Notes: generated by a model not told the origin, from the letters alone. DNA of 64,000 nt from Betaproteobacteria bacterium HGW-Betaproteobacteria-7 (GCA_002840765.1 PHCE01000007.1:1-64000), one strand, 5' to 3'. Numbered from the stretch's first letter, positions 37,770 to 47,648 are shown. Numbers and translations: made by a program.

Positions 37770-37976
37770 CTAGGCACTGCCCGGGGCAAGCTGGAGAGCC
37801 ACCAGGGTGCGCTCCGAGACGATCAGGCGCTTGCGGATACCGGCGCCGATCTTGCGTTCCACTTCCCACATCGCCAATCCCTTGACGACGGCGACTTGTT
37901 GAATTGCGGTCACGACATCACCCAGCTTGGTGCAGAGGTAGTCAGCGCCGCGTTCGATTGAAGACTTCACTTTCAT
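37770..37976 (-). CDS. Small uncharacterised protein (68 aa)
   Basis: Open frame with GGGAG upstream of ATG; no competing ORF of better quality. Confidence 0.4.
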   Translation of the reverse strand: MKVKSSIERGADYLCTKLGDVVTAIQQVAVVKGLAMWEVERKIGAGIRKRLIVSERTLVALQLAPGSA

Positions 37977-38124
37977 TCGGCCAAATCTCCCTTGTGGTTG
38001 AAACGAAGTTCCATCCTACCGGTCTGGAGCGGCTCTGAAAACTGTATATCCGGAACGGCCTGTTCGGATAAAACGAACAGTCGCCTGATGCCCCGCCAGC
38101 CGGTGCTTTGTCTCGGGAAGCCGC

Positions 38125-39057
38125 TTACTGAGCGGCTTCCAGGCGCAGGTAGGCACGGTTCACGTTGCCCCGGTGCAGGTCGTCGAAGTTGCGCAAGTGC
38201 TTGAAAGCGGGGGCTTCCTTCATGGCACCGACGGCCGTATCGACGCCGGCCATGTCTTCGGCAAATTTCTTGGTGCCGGCGACAACGAAGGTCAAATAAT
38301 CTCCCGTCTCACGCAGGGCCTGGGCAACGTCGCAGACTCGGCCGTGGCCGGGCACGATGCGTTCCGGTTGCAGGTCGATGGCCTGCTTGAAGGCATGCAG
38401 CCAGGTTTCGGCATTGCTCTCGGGGAGGATGCCGAGGATGCGGTCCACGTAGATGTGGTCGCCGGAGAAGAGAATTTTTTCCTGGGGCAGCCAGACCACG
38501 GCATCGCCGGCAAAGTGGGCGTCGGCGAAATAGCGCAATTCCAGCGTGCGGCCGCCCAGCGTCAAAATCTGCGTGTCGCCGGCCAGCGGTTTGGCGGCAG
38601 GAGCAGGAATAGTGCCGTTCATCTGCTCCTTGAGTTCCGGGCGCAGTGATTCAATCTGTCCTTTACCAAGACGGGCTTGCGTCGTCGCTGTGCGCTGCAG
38701 GGCGATAATCTGCGCGCCCTGCGCGGCAAAGTAGCCGTTACCCAGCCAGCGGTGATCCTGGACGCCGGTGTTGATCACCCATTTGACCGGTTTGCCGGTC
38801 AGCTTGCGGGCTTCGCTTTCCAGCAATTTGGCGGCGACGGTCGAGGCGCCCGAGTCGATCAGGACGGCGCCTTCCGGCGTATCGATGACGCCATAGTTGG
38901 CATTCAGGCCGAAGTTCTCATGCAACCGGCCGCCAGTCTGGCCAATCAGCGCGAAAACGCCATTGCCGAGCGCATCGACCGTCAGCACGGCTTCGGCGCG
39001 CACGCTCTGGGTAAACATCAGCAGGGCGGCTGTCAGCGCCAGCAGGGCTTTTTTCAT
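38125..39057 (-). CDS. Exported metallo-beta-lactamase-fold protein with altered HxHxDH motif
   Basis: Signal peptide; INTGVQDHRWLGN, HFAGDAVVWLPQEKILFSGDHIY, VPGHGRV. Confidence 0.82.
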   Translation of the reverse strand: MKKALLALTAALLMFTQSVRAEAVLTVDALGNGVFALIGQTGGRLHENFGLNANYGVIDTPEGAVLIDSGASTVAAKLLESEARKLTGKPVKWVINTGVQDHRWLGNGYFAAQGAQIIALQRTATTQARLGKGQIESLRPELKEQMNGTIPAPAAKPLAGDTQILTLGGRTLELRYFADAHFAGDAVVWLPQEKILFSGDHIYVDRILGILPESNAETWLHAFKQAIDLQPERIVPGHGRVCDVAQALRETGDYLTFVVAGTKKFAEDMAGVDTAVGAMKEAPAFKHLRNFDDLHRGNVNRAYLRLEAAQ

Positions 39058-39092
39058 TGTTTCGTTCCTCCGTTGGTGTGGGCTTGATTGGT

Positions 39093-39323
39093 TTATAACC
39101 AAGTGCTTATTTTGGCCCGGTCCGGGATGCCGCCGGCGTGTACGACCTTGCCGTCCACAACCACGCCCGGCGTCGACATCACGCCGTACTTCATGATCTC
39201 CGGCAAATCCTCGACTTTGCTCAGAGTGATAGCGACACCCTTTTCGGCAGCGACGTCCTCGATCAGCTTGATGGTATTGCGGCAGTTGGCACAGCCGGTG
39301 CCGAGAACCTTGATGTCTTTCAT
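39093..39323 (-). CDS. Small redox-active thioredoxin-family protein
   Basis: MKDIKVLGTGCANCRNTIKLIEDVAAEKG; VMSTPGVVVDGKVVHAG. Confidence 0.88.
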   Translation of the reverse strand: MKDIKVLGTGCANCRNTIKLIEDVAAEKGVAITLSKVEDLPEIMKYGVMSTPGVVVDGKVVHAGGIPDRAKISTWL

Positions 39324-39333
39324 GGTGTACTCC

Positions 39334-40386
39334 CTAGAGAATGATGTTGAACAGGTAGCCGACAACGATGATGCCGCTGCCGACGATCGAAACGTAAATG
39401 GCGATCAGCTTCACCTTGAGTGCTTTCCTCAGGATGATCATTTCCGGCAGCGACAGGGCGACGACGCTCATCATGAAGGCCAGCAGCGTGCCCATCGCCG
39501 CGCCCTTGCCGTACAGCGCCTCGACGATGGGAATGACGCCGGCGGTGTTGGTGTACATCGGCACGCCGATACCGACTGCCGCCGGCACCGCCCACCAGGC
39601 ATCCTTGCCCATCAGCGTCGCCATCAGTTCCTGCGGCACGTAGCCGTGGATGCCGGCGCCGATGGCGATGCCGGCCATCACGTAGGGCCAGACGCGACCG
39701 ACGATTTCCTTGACGCTACCCGAGGCCGCGGCGAAGCGCTCGGGCCAGGTCGGCGTGGCCATCTCGATATTCATTGCGCCGTTCTTCTGGATGGCGACGA
39801 CCCAGTCTTCAAGCAAGTGTTCCAGGTTCATCCGGGTCAGGATCAACCCAGCGATCACTGCCAGGGCGATGCCAAAGGCGAAATAGAGCGCCGCCACTTT
39901 CCAGCCGAACATGGCGAACAGCATGACCACGGCGATCTGGTCGATCATCGGCGCGGCAATGAGGAAGGTCAGCGTGATGCCGAGCGGTACGCCGGCAGAG
40001 AGAAAGCCGATGAACAGCGGTACCGCCGAGCACGAGCAGAAAGGTGTCACGGCGCCGAGCAGCGCGGCCAGCAGGTAATTGACCGACGCCGCACGGCCGG
40101 CCAGCAGCGCCCGCGTGCGTTCCGGCGTGAAGAAGGTATGGACGATGCCCATGACGAAGACGACACCGGTCAGCAGCAACAGCACTTTCGGCGTGTCGTA
40201 GAAGAAGAAATGCAGGGCTTCGCCGAGGTGGGTCGAGCGGTCGAGGCCGAACAGGCTGATGAGCCAGTTGGCGAATTCGATCAGTTGGCTATAGACGCCA
40301 ACCCAGAGGATGGTGGCCAGGGCGATGCCAAGCAGCCATACGGTGATGCGGGCTGCCGGCGATGTAGGCAGTTGTGTGGTGAGCAT
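39334..40386 (-). CDS. Permease (COG0701/DUF318, ArsP-like)
   Basis: TPFCSCSAVPLFIGFLSAGVPLGITLTFLIAAPMIDQ; multiple TM. Confidence 0.85.
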   Translation of the reverse strand: MLTTQLPTSPAARITVWLLGIALATILWVGVYSQLIEFANWLISLFGLDRSTHLGEALHFFFYDTPKVLLLLTGVVFVMGIVHTFFTPERTRALLAGRAASVNYLLAALLGAVTPFCSCSAVPLFIGFLSAGVPLGITLTFLIAAPMIDQIAVVMLFAMFGWKVAALYFAFGIALAVIAGLILTRMNLEHLLEDWVVAIQKNGAMNIEMATPTWPERFAAASGSVKEIVGRVWPYVMAGIAIGAGIHGYVPQELMATLMGKDAWWAVPAAVGIGVPMYTNTAGVIPIVEALYGKGAAMGTLLAFMMSVVALSLPEMIILRKALKVKLIAIYVSIVGSGIIVVGYLFNIIL

Positions 40387-40680
40387 TGGGGCGATTCCAG
40401 AGTCAGGGCATTTCGGCAAAACAAGGTGAAAGCGGGATATGGGCAGCTTGGTTGGGACACTGGAGGAGACGTGGCTGCCTCCGAAAAGATGCAGCTTGCA
40501 GCAATTTTTTTCAGGCCTCGGTGCACGGAGTCTTGATGACAGGAAGCACCGTCGCCGGGGATGCAGGTTCTGGTTGGTCGCCGTTCTTTGAAATCTAACG
40601 GTAACGTTACTGAAATCAAGTTCCGAGCCGGGCCTGAATACACTGCTTTGACCGACAACATACTGTCAGAGGGGAAGCGT

Positions 40681-41178
40681 ATGGCCGAGATCAAGAATGT
40701 TCTTTTTCTATGTACCGGAAACTCCGCTCGTTCGATCATGGCCGAGGCCATCATCAACGACATCAGTATCAACAAGGGCAAATTCAGGGGTTTCAGTGCC
40801 GGCAGCCATCCGACCGGGACGGTGAATCCGCTGGCGTTCGAGCAACTGCAGAACCTGCATCTGCCGACGGCCGGCCTGCGCAGCAAGTCCTGGGAGGAGT
40901 TTGCCGGTGACGATGCGCCAGAACTCGACTTCGTCTTTACCGTTTGCGACAACGCCGCTGGCGAGGTCTGCCCTGTCTGGCCCGGGCAACCGATGACTGC
41001 TCACTGGGGGATTGCCGATCCGGCGGCTGCCGAAGGAACCGACTTCGAGAAACATCTGGCATTTATCGAAGCGATTCGCCAGCTACGCAACCGTATCGAA
41101 TTGCTGACCAACCTGCCGCTGGACAGGCTCGACAACCTTTCCCTGCAGAAGCATCTCGACCTGATTGGTAAAAGCTAG
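40681..41178 (+). CDS. arsC: Arsenate reductase, low-MW phosphatase/thioredoxin-coupled type
   Basis: NVLFLCTGNSARSIMAEA; FVFTVCDNAAGEVCPVWPGQPMTAHWGIADP. Confidence 0.92.
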   Translation: MAEIKNVLFLCTGNSARSIMAEAIINDISINKGKFRGFSAGSHPTGTVNPLAFEQLQNLHLPTAGLRSKSWEEFAGDDAPELDFVFTVCDNAAGEVCPVWPGQPMTAHWGIADPAAAEGTDFEKHLAFIEAIRQLRNRIELLTNLPLDRLDNLSLQKHLDLIGKS

Positions 41179-41426
41179 GTTGCTGCCAGTAGCCCTCTAA
41201 AAGCGGCATCCAGCCTTGCCAGGCGAGCAACTGGCAGGGCTGGACCGCGGCCAGTACCGATTTCGCAATGGGTACGTAGCACCCGGCCGCTGGGGGGGCT
41301 GATTTTCTTCTCGTGAGGAGTAGTCGTTCCCATTTGCGCAGACGATCGCAGCGGGCGAATGCAGCCACTGCACGCAAGCGCGCATTGTGGAAAAATGACG
41401 CTTTACCGCTCAAGAAGAAAACGCTG

Positions 41427-41612
41427 ATGTACCGCTCCGTCAATCCATCCACACCGGCGACTCTCCCCCGGGGGCTGCGCCCGGGCAGTCTGCCCTGGCG
41501 GCGTCGCCCGGCGACCTGGATTGCCGTCTGGGCCTTGTACAGCCTGCTGGCGCTCGGCTACTTTGCCTACCGCGATGCCTGGTTGGGCAACATCTGTATC
41601 GGGCCACAATGA
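41427..41612 (+). CDS. Small single-TM protein
   Basis: One hydrophobic helix TWIAVWALYSLLALGYFAY; 4-bp overlap with downstream GGDEF gene. Confidence 0.35.
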   Translation: MYRSVNPSTPATLPRGLRPGSLPWRRRPATWIAVWALYSLLALGYFAYRDAWLGNICIGPQ

Positions 41613-43135
41613 TCGGCACGCCGTTCCGCCAGGAAGCCGCCTTCGACGCCTTGCTTCGCCCGTACCGGGAGCGGGCCGATCGCATCATGGTTGGCATGAA
41701 CCTGTTCCTGCTGGGCGTCTGTCTCGCTGTCGCGCCCTTGCGCGCGACCTACGTCGAGGTCCTGCTGATCGGCCTGCCCACCCTTCTGCTGTCGTCGTGG
41801 CTGGCCCGCCAGCATGCTGGCGAACTGCTCACGCGCTTGTTCATGGCCTGCGGTTTCATGGTGTTCACCGGCTTGCTGATCCATCAGACGGGCGGTGATA
41901 TCGAGGCCCATTTCGCCGCCTTCGGCCTGGTCGGCGTGCTGCTCTATTACCGGGACTGGCGCACCATCGTCGCTGCCACTGTGTTCATCTACCTGCATCA
42001 CCTCGTTCTCGGCTATGCGCAGACTCTCGGGGCGCCGATCTATGTCTTCGACGACCGACGCTTTTGGTTGCTGTTCGGCCTGCATGTCGCCTATTTCCTG
42101 CCCTTTGTCGCGATGATGGGCTATCTGTCCGTCTGGCTGCGGCGCGAGGGCTACGAAAGCCAGCATGTCATCGACCTGGCGCAACGTATCGTCCAGGGCC
42201 ATCTGCTGATCAGTGAGGAAGAGTCACGGGGCGGCTCGACCCCGTTGATCAGCGCCGTTCGTCAGATGAAGCTGCGGCTGCTCGACCTGCTGCGGGTGAT
42301 GCCGGTGGCGGCGGCGGTCATTCGCATCGACAGCGAACAGGTGGTCAACGTCAACGAAGCCTGGTTGCGGACTCTCGGGCCGCTCGCGGTGCAGGCCGGG
42401 CGCTTCGGCGAGTCGCCGATCTGGGCCGATCCGGCGACCTGGGCCACCTTGCTCGGGCGTTTGCGGGCAGCCTCGGAGAAGCTGCTCGACAAGGTCGAAG
42501 TCGTCTTGCGACGGACTGACGGTACGCCCATCCTGTGCGAGCTGTCGCTGATCCTGCACGACGAGATGGTGCCGGTCATGGCCATCCTGACCGTCGAAGA
42601 CATCACCCTCCGGCGTCAGACCGAGAAGACCATGCAGCGCCTGGCCTTCACCGACATGCTGACCGAACTGCCGAACCGGGCCCGGCTGTACCAGGCGTTT
42701 CACGAAGCGCTGGCCTTGTGGGAAAGCAAGGGCACTGCCTTCGCCTTCGTCGCCCTGGATCTCGATGGCTTCAAACCGGTCAACGACACCTACGGTCACG
42801 ATGTCGGCGACGAACTCCTGCGCCTGATCGCCGCCCGTTTTCAGCACAGCTTGCGCGAGGGCGATGTGCTCGGACGCATGGGCGGCGACGAGTTCGGTGT
42901 GGTGCTCAATGATTGCCGTAACGGCGAAGCCGCAGCGCAAGTTGCCCAACGCTTCGTCGACGCCGTTGCCCGACCTTTTTACTTGAAGGATGGAACGGCC
43001 GTGATCCAGCTCGGCATCAGCGCCGGCGTGGTGCATGTCAGCCAGTGTGTCGACAACCCGCAGCGCATGCCTAAAAGCGCCGACGAAGCGCTCTACCGGG
43101 CGAAAGCAGCCGGCAAGAACCAGGTCGCGGCCTGA
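41609..43135 (+). CDS. Membrane-anchored diguanylate cyclase (PAS-like region + GGDEF)
   Basis: About six TM; FTDMLTELPNRARLYQAF; RMGGDEFGVVL. Confidence 0.92.
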   Translation: MIGTPFRQEAAFDALLRPYRERADRIMVGMNLFLLGVCLAVAPLRATYVEVLLIGLPTLLLSSWLARQHAGELLTRLFMACGFMVFTGLLIHQTGGDIEAHFAAFGLVGVLLYYRDWRTIVAATVFIYLHHLVLGYAQTLGAPIYVFDDRRFWLLFGLHVAYFLPFVAMMGYLSVWLRREGYESQHVIDLAQRIVQGHLLISEEESRGGSTPLISAVRQMKLRLLDLLRVMPVAAAVIRIDSEQVVNVNEAWLRTLGPLAVQAGRFGESPIWADPATWATLLGRLRAASEKLLDKVEVVLRRTDGTPILCELSLILHDEMVPVMAILTVEDITLRRQTEKTMQRLAFTDMLTELPNRARLYQAFHEALALWESKGTAFAFVALDLDGFKPVNDTYGHDVGDELLRLIAARFQHSLREGDVLGRMGGDEFGVVLNDCRNGEAAAQVAQRFVDAVARPFYLKDGTAVIQLGISAGVVHVSQCVDNPQRMPKSADEALYRAKAAGKNQVAA

Positions 43136-43189
43136 CCCGGGGCCGCTTGAATTCCGCCGCTCAGCCTGGGCGATGCCCGGCGTGCAGGT

Positions 43190-43429
43190 TTATCGCTCGC
43201 CCTTCAGCCAGCCGAGTAACTCGTCCTTGCTCGGCATGCGCCCGGCGACCTTGACCTCCTCGTCGACGACCAGAGCCGGCGTGGTCATCACCGGGTAGGC
43301 GAGGATCTGCTCCATCTCGCGGACGTGTTCGAAATCGGCGGCCAGGCCAAGTTCGGCGACCGCTTCGCGGGTCAGTTGTTCGAGGCGGTTGCACTTGGCG
43401 CAGCCGCTGCCGAGGATCTTGATCAGCAT
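43190..43429 (-). CDS. Small redox-active thioredoxin-family protein
   Basis: MLIKILGSGCAKCNRLEQLTREAVAELG; VMTTPALVVDEEVKVAGRMPS. Confidence 0.88.
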   Translation of the reverse strand: MLIKILGSGCAKCNRLEQLTREAVAELGLAADFEHVREMEQILAYPVMTTPALVVDEEVKVAGRMPSKDELLGWLKGER

Positions 43430-43447
43430 GATGAACTCCTTGTCAGG

Positions 43448-44887
43448 TCAGGTGGGTCGGATGGGTCGGGCCAGTGCCAGCAGGTGGGTGGCACCGATGA
43501 TGCCGCCGACCAGGGTGGCGATGAAGGCTGCCAGGAGCAGCGGCGAGGTGCCGTCGATCCAGGCGCCGTAGGTCAGGCCGGCCAGGGTCGAGAACAGGGC
43601 GACGAGGCCGACATAGGTCCAGGCGCGCAGCTTGCCGATGATGGCGGTGGTGATCAGGATGCTCTGCAGCGACAGTTCCGGGTCGGCCATCAGGTAAGCG
43701 ATCAGCGGGCCGGGGTGCATGCCGAGCGAGAGGAACATCTTGGCGATCGGCACTTCGACCAGCGTCGGGAAATACATGAAGACGCCAAAGGCGACGCCGG
43801 CCAGGTTGGCGAGCAGCGTGTTGCTGCCGGCGATCGCCTGAATCCAGGCCGGCTCGATGAAGACGCGGATGACGCCGACGAGGAAGACGCCGACGATGAG
43901 CAGCGGAAAGATCTGTTTGACGAAACGCCAGGTTTCCCACAGCCACTGCTGCATGTCCCAGCTGTCGAAACGGCGGGCCAGCGGCAGCAGGATGGCACAG
44001 AGGACGGCCACCGCCAGCGTCCGGCCGCTGAAGGTGATCAGCAGCCCGGCAGCCGTCACCTGGATGCCGGTGGCGGCAAAGACCAGGGTGCCGACAATCA
44101 GCAGCAGGCTGGCCCAGGTCAGCCGGTTGAAGCCATTCTCGATCAGGCCCAGGCCGCGCCAGGCGAGGGCGCCGATGGCGGCGAGCATGGAGATCAGGAG
44201 CAGCCCCTGCAAGCTCAGGGCTTCGGCGCCGGTGGCGGCATCGGCCGGTACCCAGCGGTCGAGCAGGTTTTGCACGGCCGCCGCGTTGCCGGCCGGCAGG
44301 TGAAATTGGACCAGGGCCGTCTGCAGGAAATCGAGCTTCAGCGTGCCGGCCAGCAACAGGGCGACGAGGGTGCCGAGGAACAGCCAGGTGTTGCGTGAAA
44401 TCCCCTCGCCGGCAGCGAAGGTCTGCGCATCGGCCAGGCGTGCGGTGTCATCGGCGTGAAAAATCGAGGCCATGATCAGGCCGATACCAATGCCGAAGGA
44501 CAGCGCCAGGACGATGCGGGCGATGGCGAAATCGGCACCGAGGGCGACGCCGGTGTAGGACAGGGCGAGGATGTTGGCGGCCGGGGCGAAGAAGAGGAAG
44601 GTGATGGCCGGCCCGAGGCCGGCGCCCTTCTTGTAGATGCCGGCGAACAGCGGCTGGATGGTGCACGAACAGACCGCCAGCAGGCTGCCGGCGCCAGCAG
44701 CTGCCGGGTAGGAAATCCACTTCGGCGCTTCCGGGCCGAGAAAGCGGATGATCGACTGCTGCGGCACCAGCGCCGACAGCGCGCCGGCGATGAAGAAGGC
44801 CGGCACCAGGCAGAGCAGCACATGCGCCGCCAGATAGGAGGCCAGGCTGGCCAGGCCGCCCTGCAGTGCGGTGATCAGGAATTCCAT
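43448..44887 (-). CDS. Permease (COG0701-like, SO_0444-type) with CSC motif
   Basis: AVCSCTIQPLFAGIYKKGAGLGPAITFLFFAPAANILALSYTG; C-terminal half repeats permease architecture. Confidence 0.85.
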   Translation of the reverse strand: MEFLITALQGGLASLASYLAAHVLLCLVPAFFIAGALSALVPQQSIIRFLGPEAPKWISYPAAAGAGSLLAVCSCTIQPLFAGIYKKGAGLGPAITFLFFAPAANILALSYTGVALGADFAIARIVLALSFGIGIGLIMASIFHADDTARLADAQTFAAGEGISRNTWLFLGTLVALLLAGTLKLDFLQTALVQFHLPAGNAAAVQNLLDRWVPADAATGAEALSLQGLLLISMLAAIGALAWRGLGLIENGFNRLTWASLLLIVGTLVFAATGIQVTAAGLLITFSGRTLAVAVLCAILLPLARRFDSWDMQQWLWETWRFVKQIFPLLIVGVFLVGVIRVFIEPAWIQAIAGSNTLLANLAGVAFGVFMYFPTLVEVPIAKMFLSLGMHPGPLIAYLMADPELSLQSILITTAIIGKLRAWTYVGLVALFSTLAGLTYGAWIDGTSPLLLAAFIATLVGGIIGATHLLALARPIRPT

Positions 44888-44963
44888 GATTTTCCTCGCG
44901 GCTCGAGGTTTTTGTAATCGTCTCACTATTGGAGACGATCGGCCGCAGAAAAAGACGCAGTCT

Positions 44964-45515
44964 TCAGTCGGCTGCCGGCAGCGGCGGTCGCGGCGTGAAA
45001 TCGATGACCTGGCCGCGCTCGTCGTAGCGCACGCGGCAGCCGATTTCCATCTTCGCACGCAGGCGCTTGCGTGCCCGCTGCAGGCGCGACTTGGCGCCGG
45101 ACAGCGTGATGCCCAGGCGTTCGGCCAGCACCTGTTGCGGCTGGCCATCAATGTCACAGAGAGTGATCGCCAGGCGGTCTTCGGCGCCCAGTTCGGCCAG
45201 CACGCGCGGCAGGCACTGGGTCAGATCGTCGACGACCGGCGACGGCGCGTTGGCCGGGGCGATGATGTCCTCCGGCAACTCAATCAGCGTATGGGCGATA
45301 CGCAGGCGATCGGCCAGCGCGTTGCGGGCGACATGGAACAGCCAGGCGCGCGGGTTGTCGATGGCGCAGAAGGCACTGCCCTGACGCAGCGCCTTGACGA
45401 ACACTTCCTGGAGCAAATCGTCGGCGTCCTCGTGGCGACTCAGACGGTGGCGCAGATAGCCGCGCAACTCGCTTGCATGGGCCGCCCAGGCGCCGAGCAG
45501 GCAGGGAGCGTTCAT
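44964..45515 (-). CDS. ECF sigma factor (SigZ-like)
   Basis: YLRHRLSRHEDADDLLQEVFVKALRQ, NPRAWLFHVARNALADRLR, LAERLGITLSGAKSRLQRAR. Confidence 0.9.
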   Translation of the reverse strand: MNAPCLLGAWAAHASELRGYLRHRLSRHEDADDLLQEVFVKALRQGSAFCAIDNPRAWLFHVARNALADRLRIAHTLIELPEDIIAPANAPSPVVDDLTQCLPRVLAELGAEDRLAITLCDIDGQPQQVLAERLGITLSGAKSRLQRARKRLRAKMEIGCRVRYDERGQVIDFTPRPPLPAAD

Positions 45516-47257
45516 CGCTCCAGTTGCCGCAGCCCGTCCACGCCGACCGGCGCCACCGCCAGCCACGGCACCAGCGCGCAGCGCGGCGCCAGGGTGTCGG
45601 CGACGCGGCGGATGTAGGGGATTTCGTAGGCGCCGCGCAGCGACAGCAGCGGGTCGCGGCTACCGCTGGCGAGCAGGCTCTGCTCGATGACCCAGGCCCA
45701 GGGTTTGATGCCGGCGCGGGCGAGGTCGCCCTGCAGGCGTTCGGCTTCATGCACCGGTGTCGCTTCCGGCAGGGTGACGATCAATACATGGGTGAACGCC
45801 GGGTCGCGCAGGCGCGGCAGCAACTGGCTCACCGCCGCCGGCATCTCGCCACGCGTGCGCAGCACTTCGCGGTGATAAGCCTCGGCGGCGTCGAGCAGCA
45901 GGATGGTGTGGCCGGTCGGCGCCGTGTCGAGGACGACGAAGCCATCGCTGCCGCGGTCGACCTCGCGGGCGAAGGCGCGGAAGACGGCGATCTCTTCGGT
46001 GCAGGGCGAGCGCAGGTCTTCTTCGAGCAGGGCCAGGGCGCTGGCGTCAAGCGTGCCGCGCGCCTTGCTCAGCACTTCCTCGGTGTAAGCAGCGACTTCG
46101 CCGGCGGGGTCGATGCGGCTGACCGACAAACCGCCGATTTCGCCATCGATGGCCGCGGCGACATGCGCCGCCGGGTCGGTGGTCGACAGATGCACCTTCA
46201 GGCCGCGCCGGGCCAAGGCAACCGCGACGGCCGCGGCAACGGTGGTCTTGCCGACGCCGCCCTTGCCCATGGTCATGACGACGCCGTGGCCGGCTGCGGC
46301 CAGTTCGTCGATCAGCAGGGCCAGCCCGGCGGGTAGCGGAGTGCTGGCATCCGAGGGGCGGGTGGGGGCTTTGACCGCTGCCGGCTGGACGATGGCGCGC
46401 AGCGCATCCAGCCCGACCGTGCCGCGCGGCAGGAAGGGCACGACCGTCCGCGGCAGGGCGCCGAGGCCGGCGGGCATGGCCAGCAGCGCGTCGACACTGC
46501 GCCTGCCCATCGCCAGCGCCACCGGATCGTCGGAGGCGGCGGTGAACAGCCCGTTGATGATCAGGCGCAGGTTGCCGACGCCGAGTCCGGACAGTTCGTT
46601 GCGGGTGCGTTCAGCTTCACGCAAGGCCGCCTGGTCGGCCCGGGCGACCAGGACGACCACGGTTTCGGCCGGGTCGGCCAGGCGGTCGACCGTCGCCGCA
46701 TACAAGGCCTTCTGCTTCTCCAGTCCGGCCAGTGGGCCGAGGCAGGAGGCGCCGCCCTGGTTGCTGTCGATGTAGCCGCTCCAGGCTGAGGGCAGGGTCA
46801 GCAGGCGCAGCGTGTGGCCGGTCGGCGCGGTGTCGAAGATAACGTGATCGAAATCGGCGGTTGCTGCCGGCTCGCCAAGCAATTTGGCGAATTCGTCGAA
46901 GGCGGCGATCTCCACCGTGCAGGCGCCGGAAAACTGTTCTTCCATGCTCTGGATCGCCGCCGCTGGCAGGATGCCGCGGTAGGGGGCGACCGTCCGTTCG
47001 CGATATTCGGCGGCAGCGGCTTCCGGGTCGATGTTCAGCGCCGCCAGGCCCGGGGCACCGCGAATTGGCGTCGGCGTGCCCGATAGCGGCGTTTCCAGCA
47101 CCTCGTCGAGGTTGGAGGCCGGATCGGTGCTGACGATCAGTACGCGCTTGCCGACCGCGGCCAGCGCCAGCCCACTGGCGCAGGACAGCGAGGTCTTGCC
47201 GACGCCGCCCTTGCCGGTGAAGAACAGGTAACGCGGTGCCGTCTGCAGATCGATCAT
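45512..47257 (-). CDS. arsA: Arsenite-transporting ATPase ArsA, two P-loop halves
   Basis: FTGKGGVGKTSLSCA and MGKGGVGKTTVAAAVAVALA; DTAPTGHTLRLL/DTAPTGHTILLL. Confidence 0.96.
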   Translation of the reverse strand: MIDLQTAPRYLFFTGKGGVGKTSLSCASGLALAAVGKRVLIVSTDPASNLDEVLETPLSGTPTPIRGAPGLAALNIDPEAAAAEYRERTVAPYRGILPAAAIQSMEEQFSGACTVEIAAFDEFAKLLGEPAATADFDHVIFDTAPTGHTLRLLTLPSAWSGYIDSNQGGASCLGPLAGLEKQKALYAATVDRLADPAETVVVLVARADQAALREAERTRNELSGLGVGNLRLIINGLFTAASDDPVALAMGRRSVDALLAMPAGLGALPRTVVPFLPRGTVGLDALRAIVQPAAVKAPTRPSDASTPLPAGLALLIDELAAAGHGVVMTMGKGGVGKTTVAAAVAVALARRGLKVHLSTTDPAAHVAAAIDGEIGGLSVSRIDPAGEVAAYTEEVLSKARGTLDASALALLEEDLRSPCTEEIAVFRAFAREVDRGSDGFVVLDTAPTGHTILLLDAAEAYHREVLRTRGEMPAAVSQLLPRLRDPAFTHVLIVTLPEATPVHEAERLQGDLARAGIKPWAWVIEQSLLASGSRDPLLSLRGAYEIPYIRRVADTLAPRCALVPWLAVAPVGVDGLRQLER

Positions 47258-47270
47258 CGTCCTGGCCTTC

Positions 47271-47633
47271 TCAGCAGCAGCCGGATTTCGGCGAACAGCA
47301 GGATTGCTTCGGCGCTTCCTCGCCGGCGCTCAGCGCCAGACCCAGTTTCTGGGCCAGTTGGGCGCGTGACGGGTAAAGGCCGGTGGTCATGATCTGGCCG
47401 TCGAAGGCAATGATCGGCAGACGCTCCATGCCGGCTTCCATTTCCTTGACCACCGCCGGGTTGGCGGCAAAGGCCTGCGGCTCCTGGCCAAGGTTGTAGC
47501 GGGCGACGCTGACGCCCTGGCTGCCGACCCAGGCGAGATCGGCGGCAAACTGGACCAGTACGGGATCGACCTCAACGCCGCAGACGCCGGTCGAACAGCA
47601 CATGGCGGGATCGTAGACTTCAAGTTTTTTCAT
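47271..47633 (-). CDS. arsD: Arsenic metallochaperone/regulator ArsD
   Basis: MKKLEVYDPAMCCSTGVCG; C-terminal SCCSPKSGCC. Confidence 0.96.
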   Translation of the reverse strand: MKKLEVYDPAMCCSTGVCGVEVDPVLVQFAADLAWVGSQGVSVARYNLGQEPQAFAANPAVVKEMEAGMERLPIIAFDGQIMTTGLYPSRAQLAQKLGLALSAGEEAPKQSCCSPKSGCC

Positions 47634-47648
47634 GACTCTCTCCTTGCT

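Noticed and set aside
39088-40536. 482-aa plus-strand ORF
   Set aside because: Antisense to permease and thioredoxin genes; low-complexity polar composition
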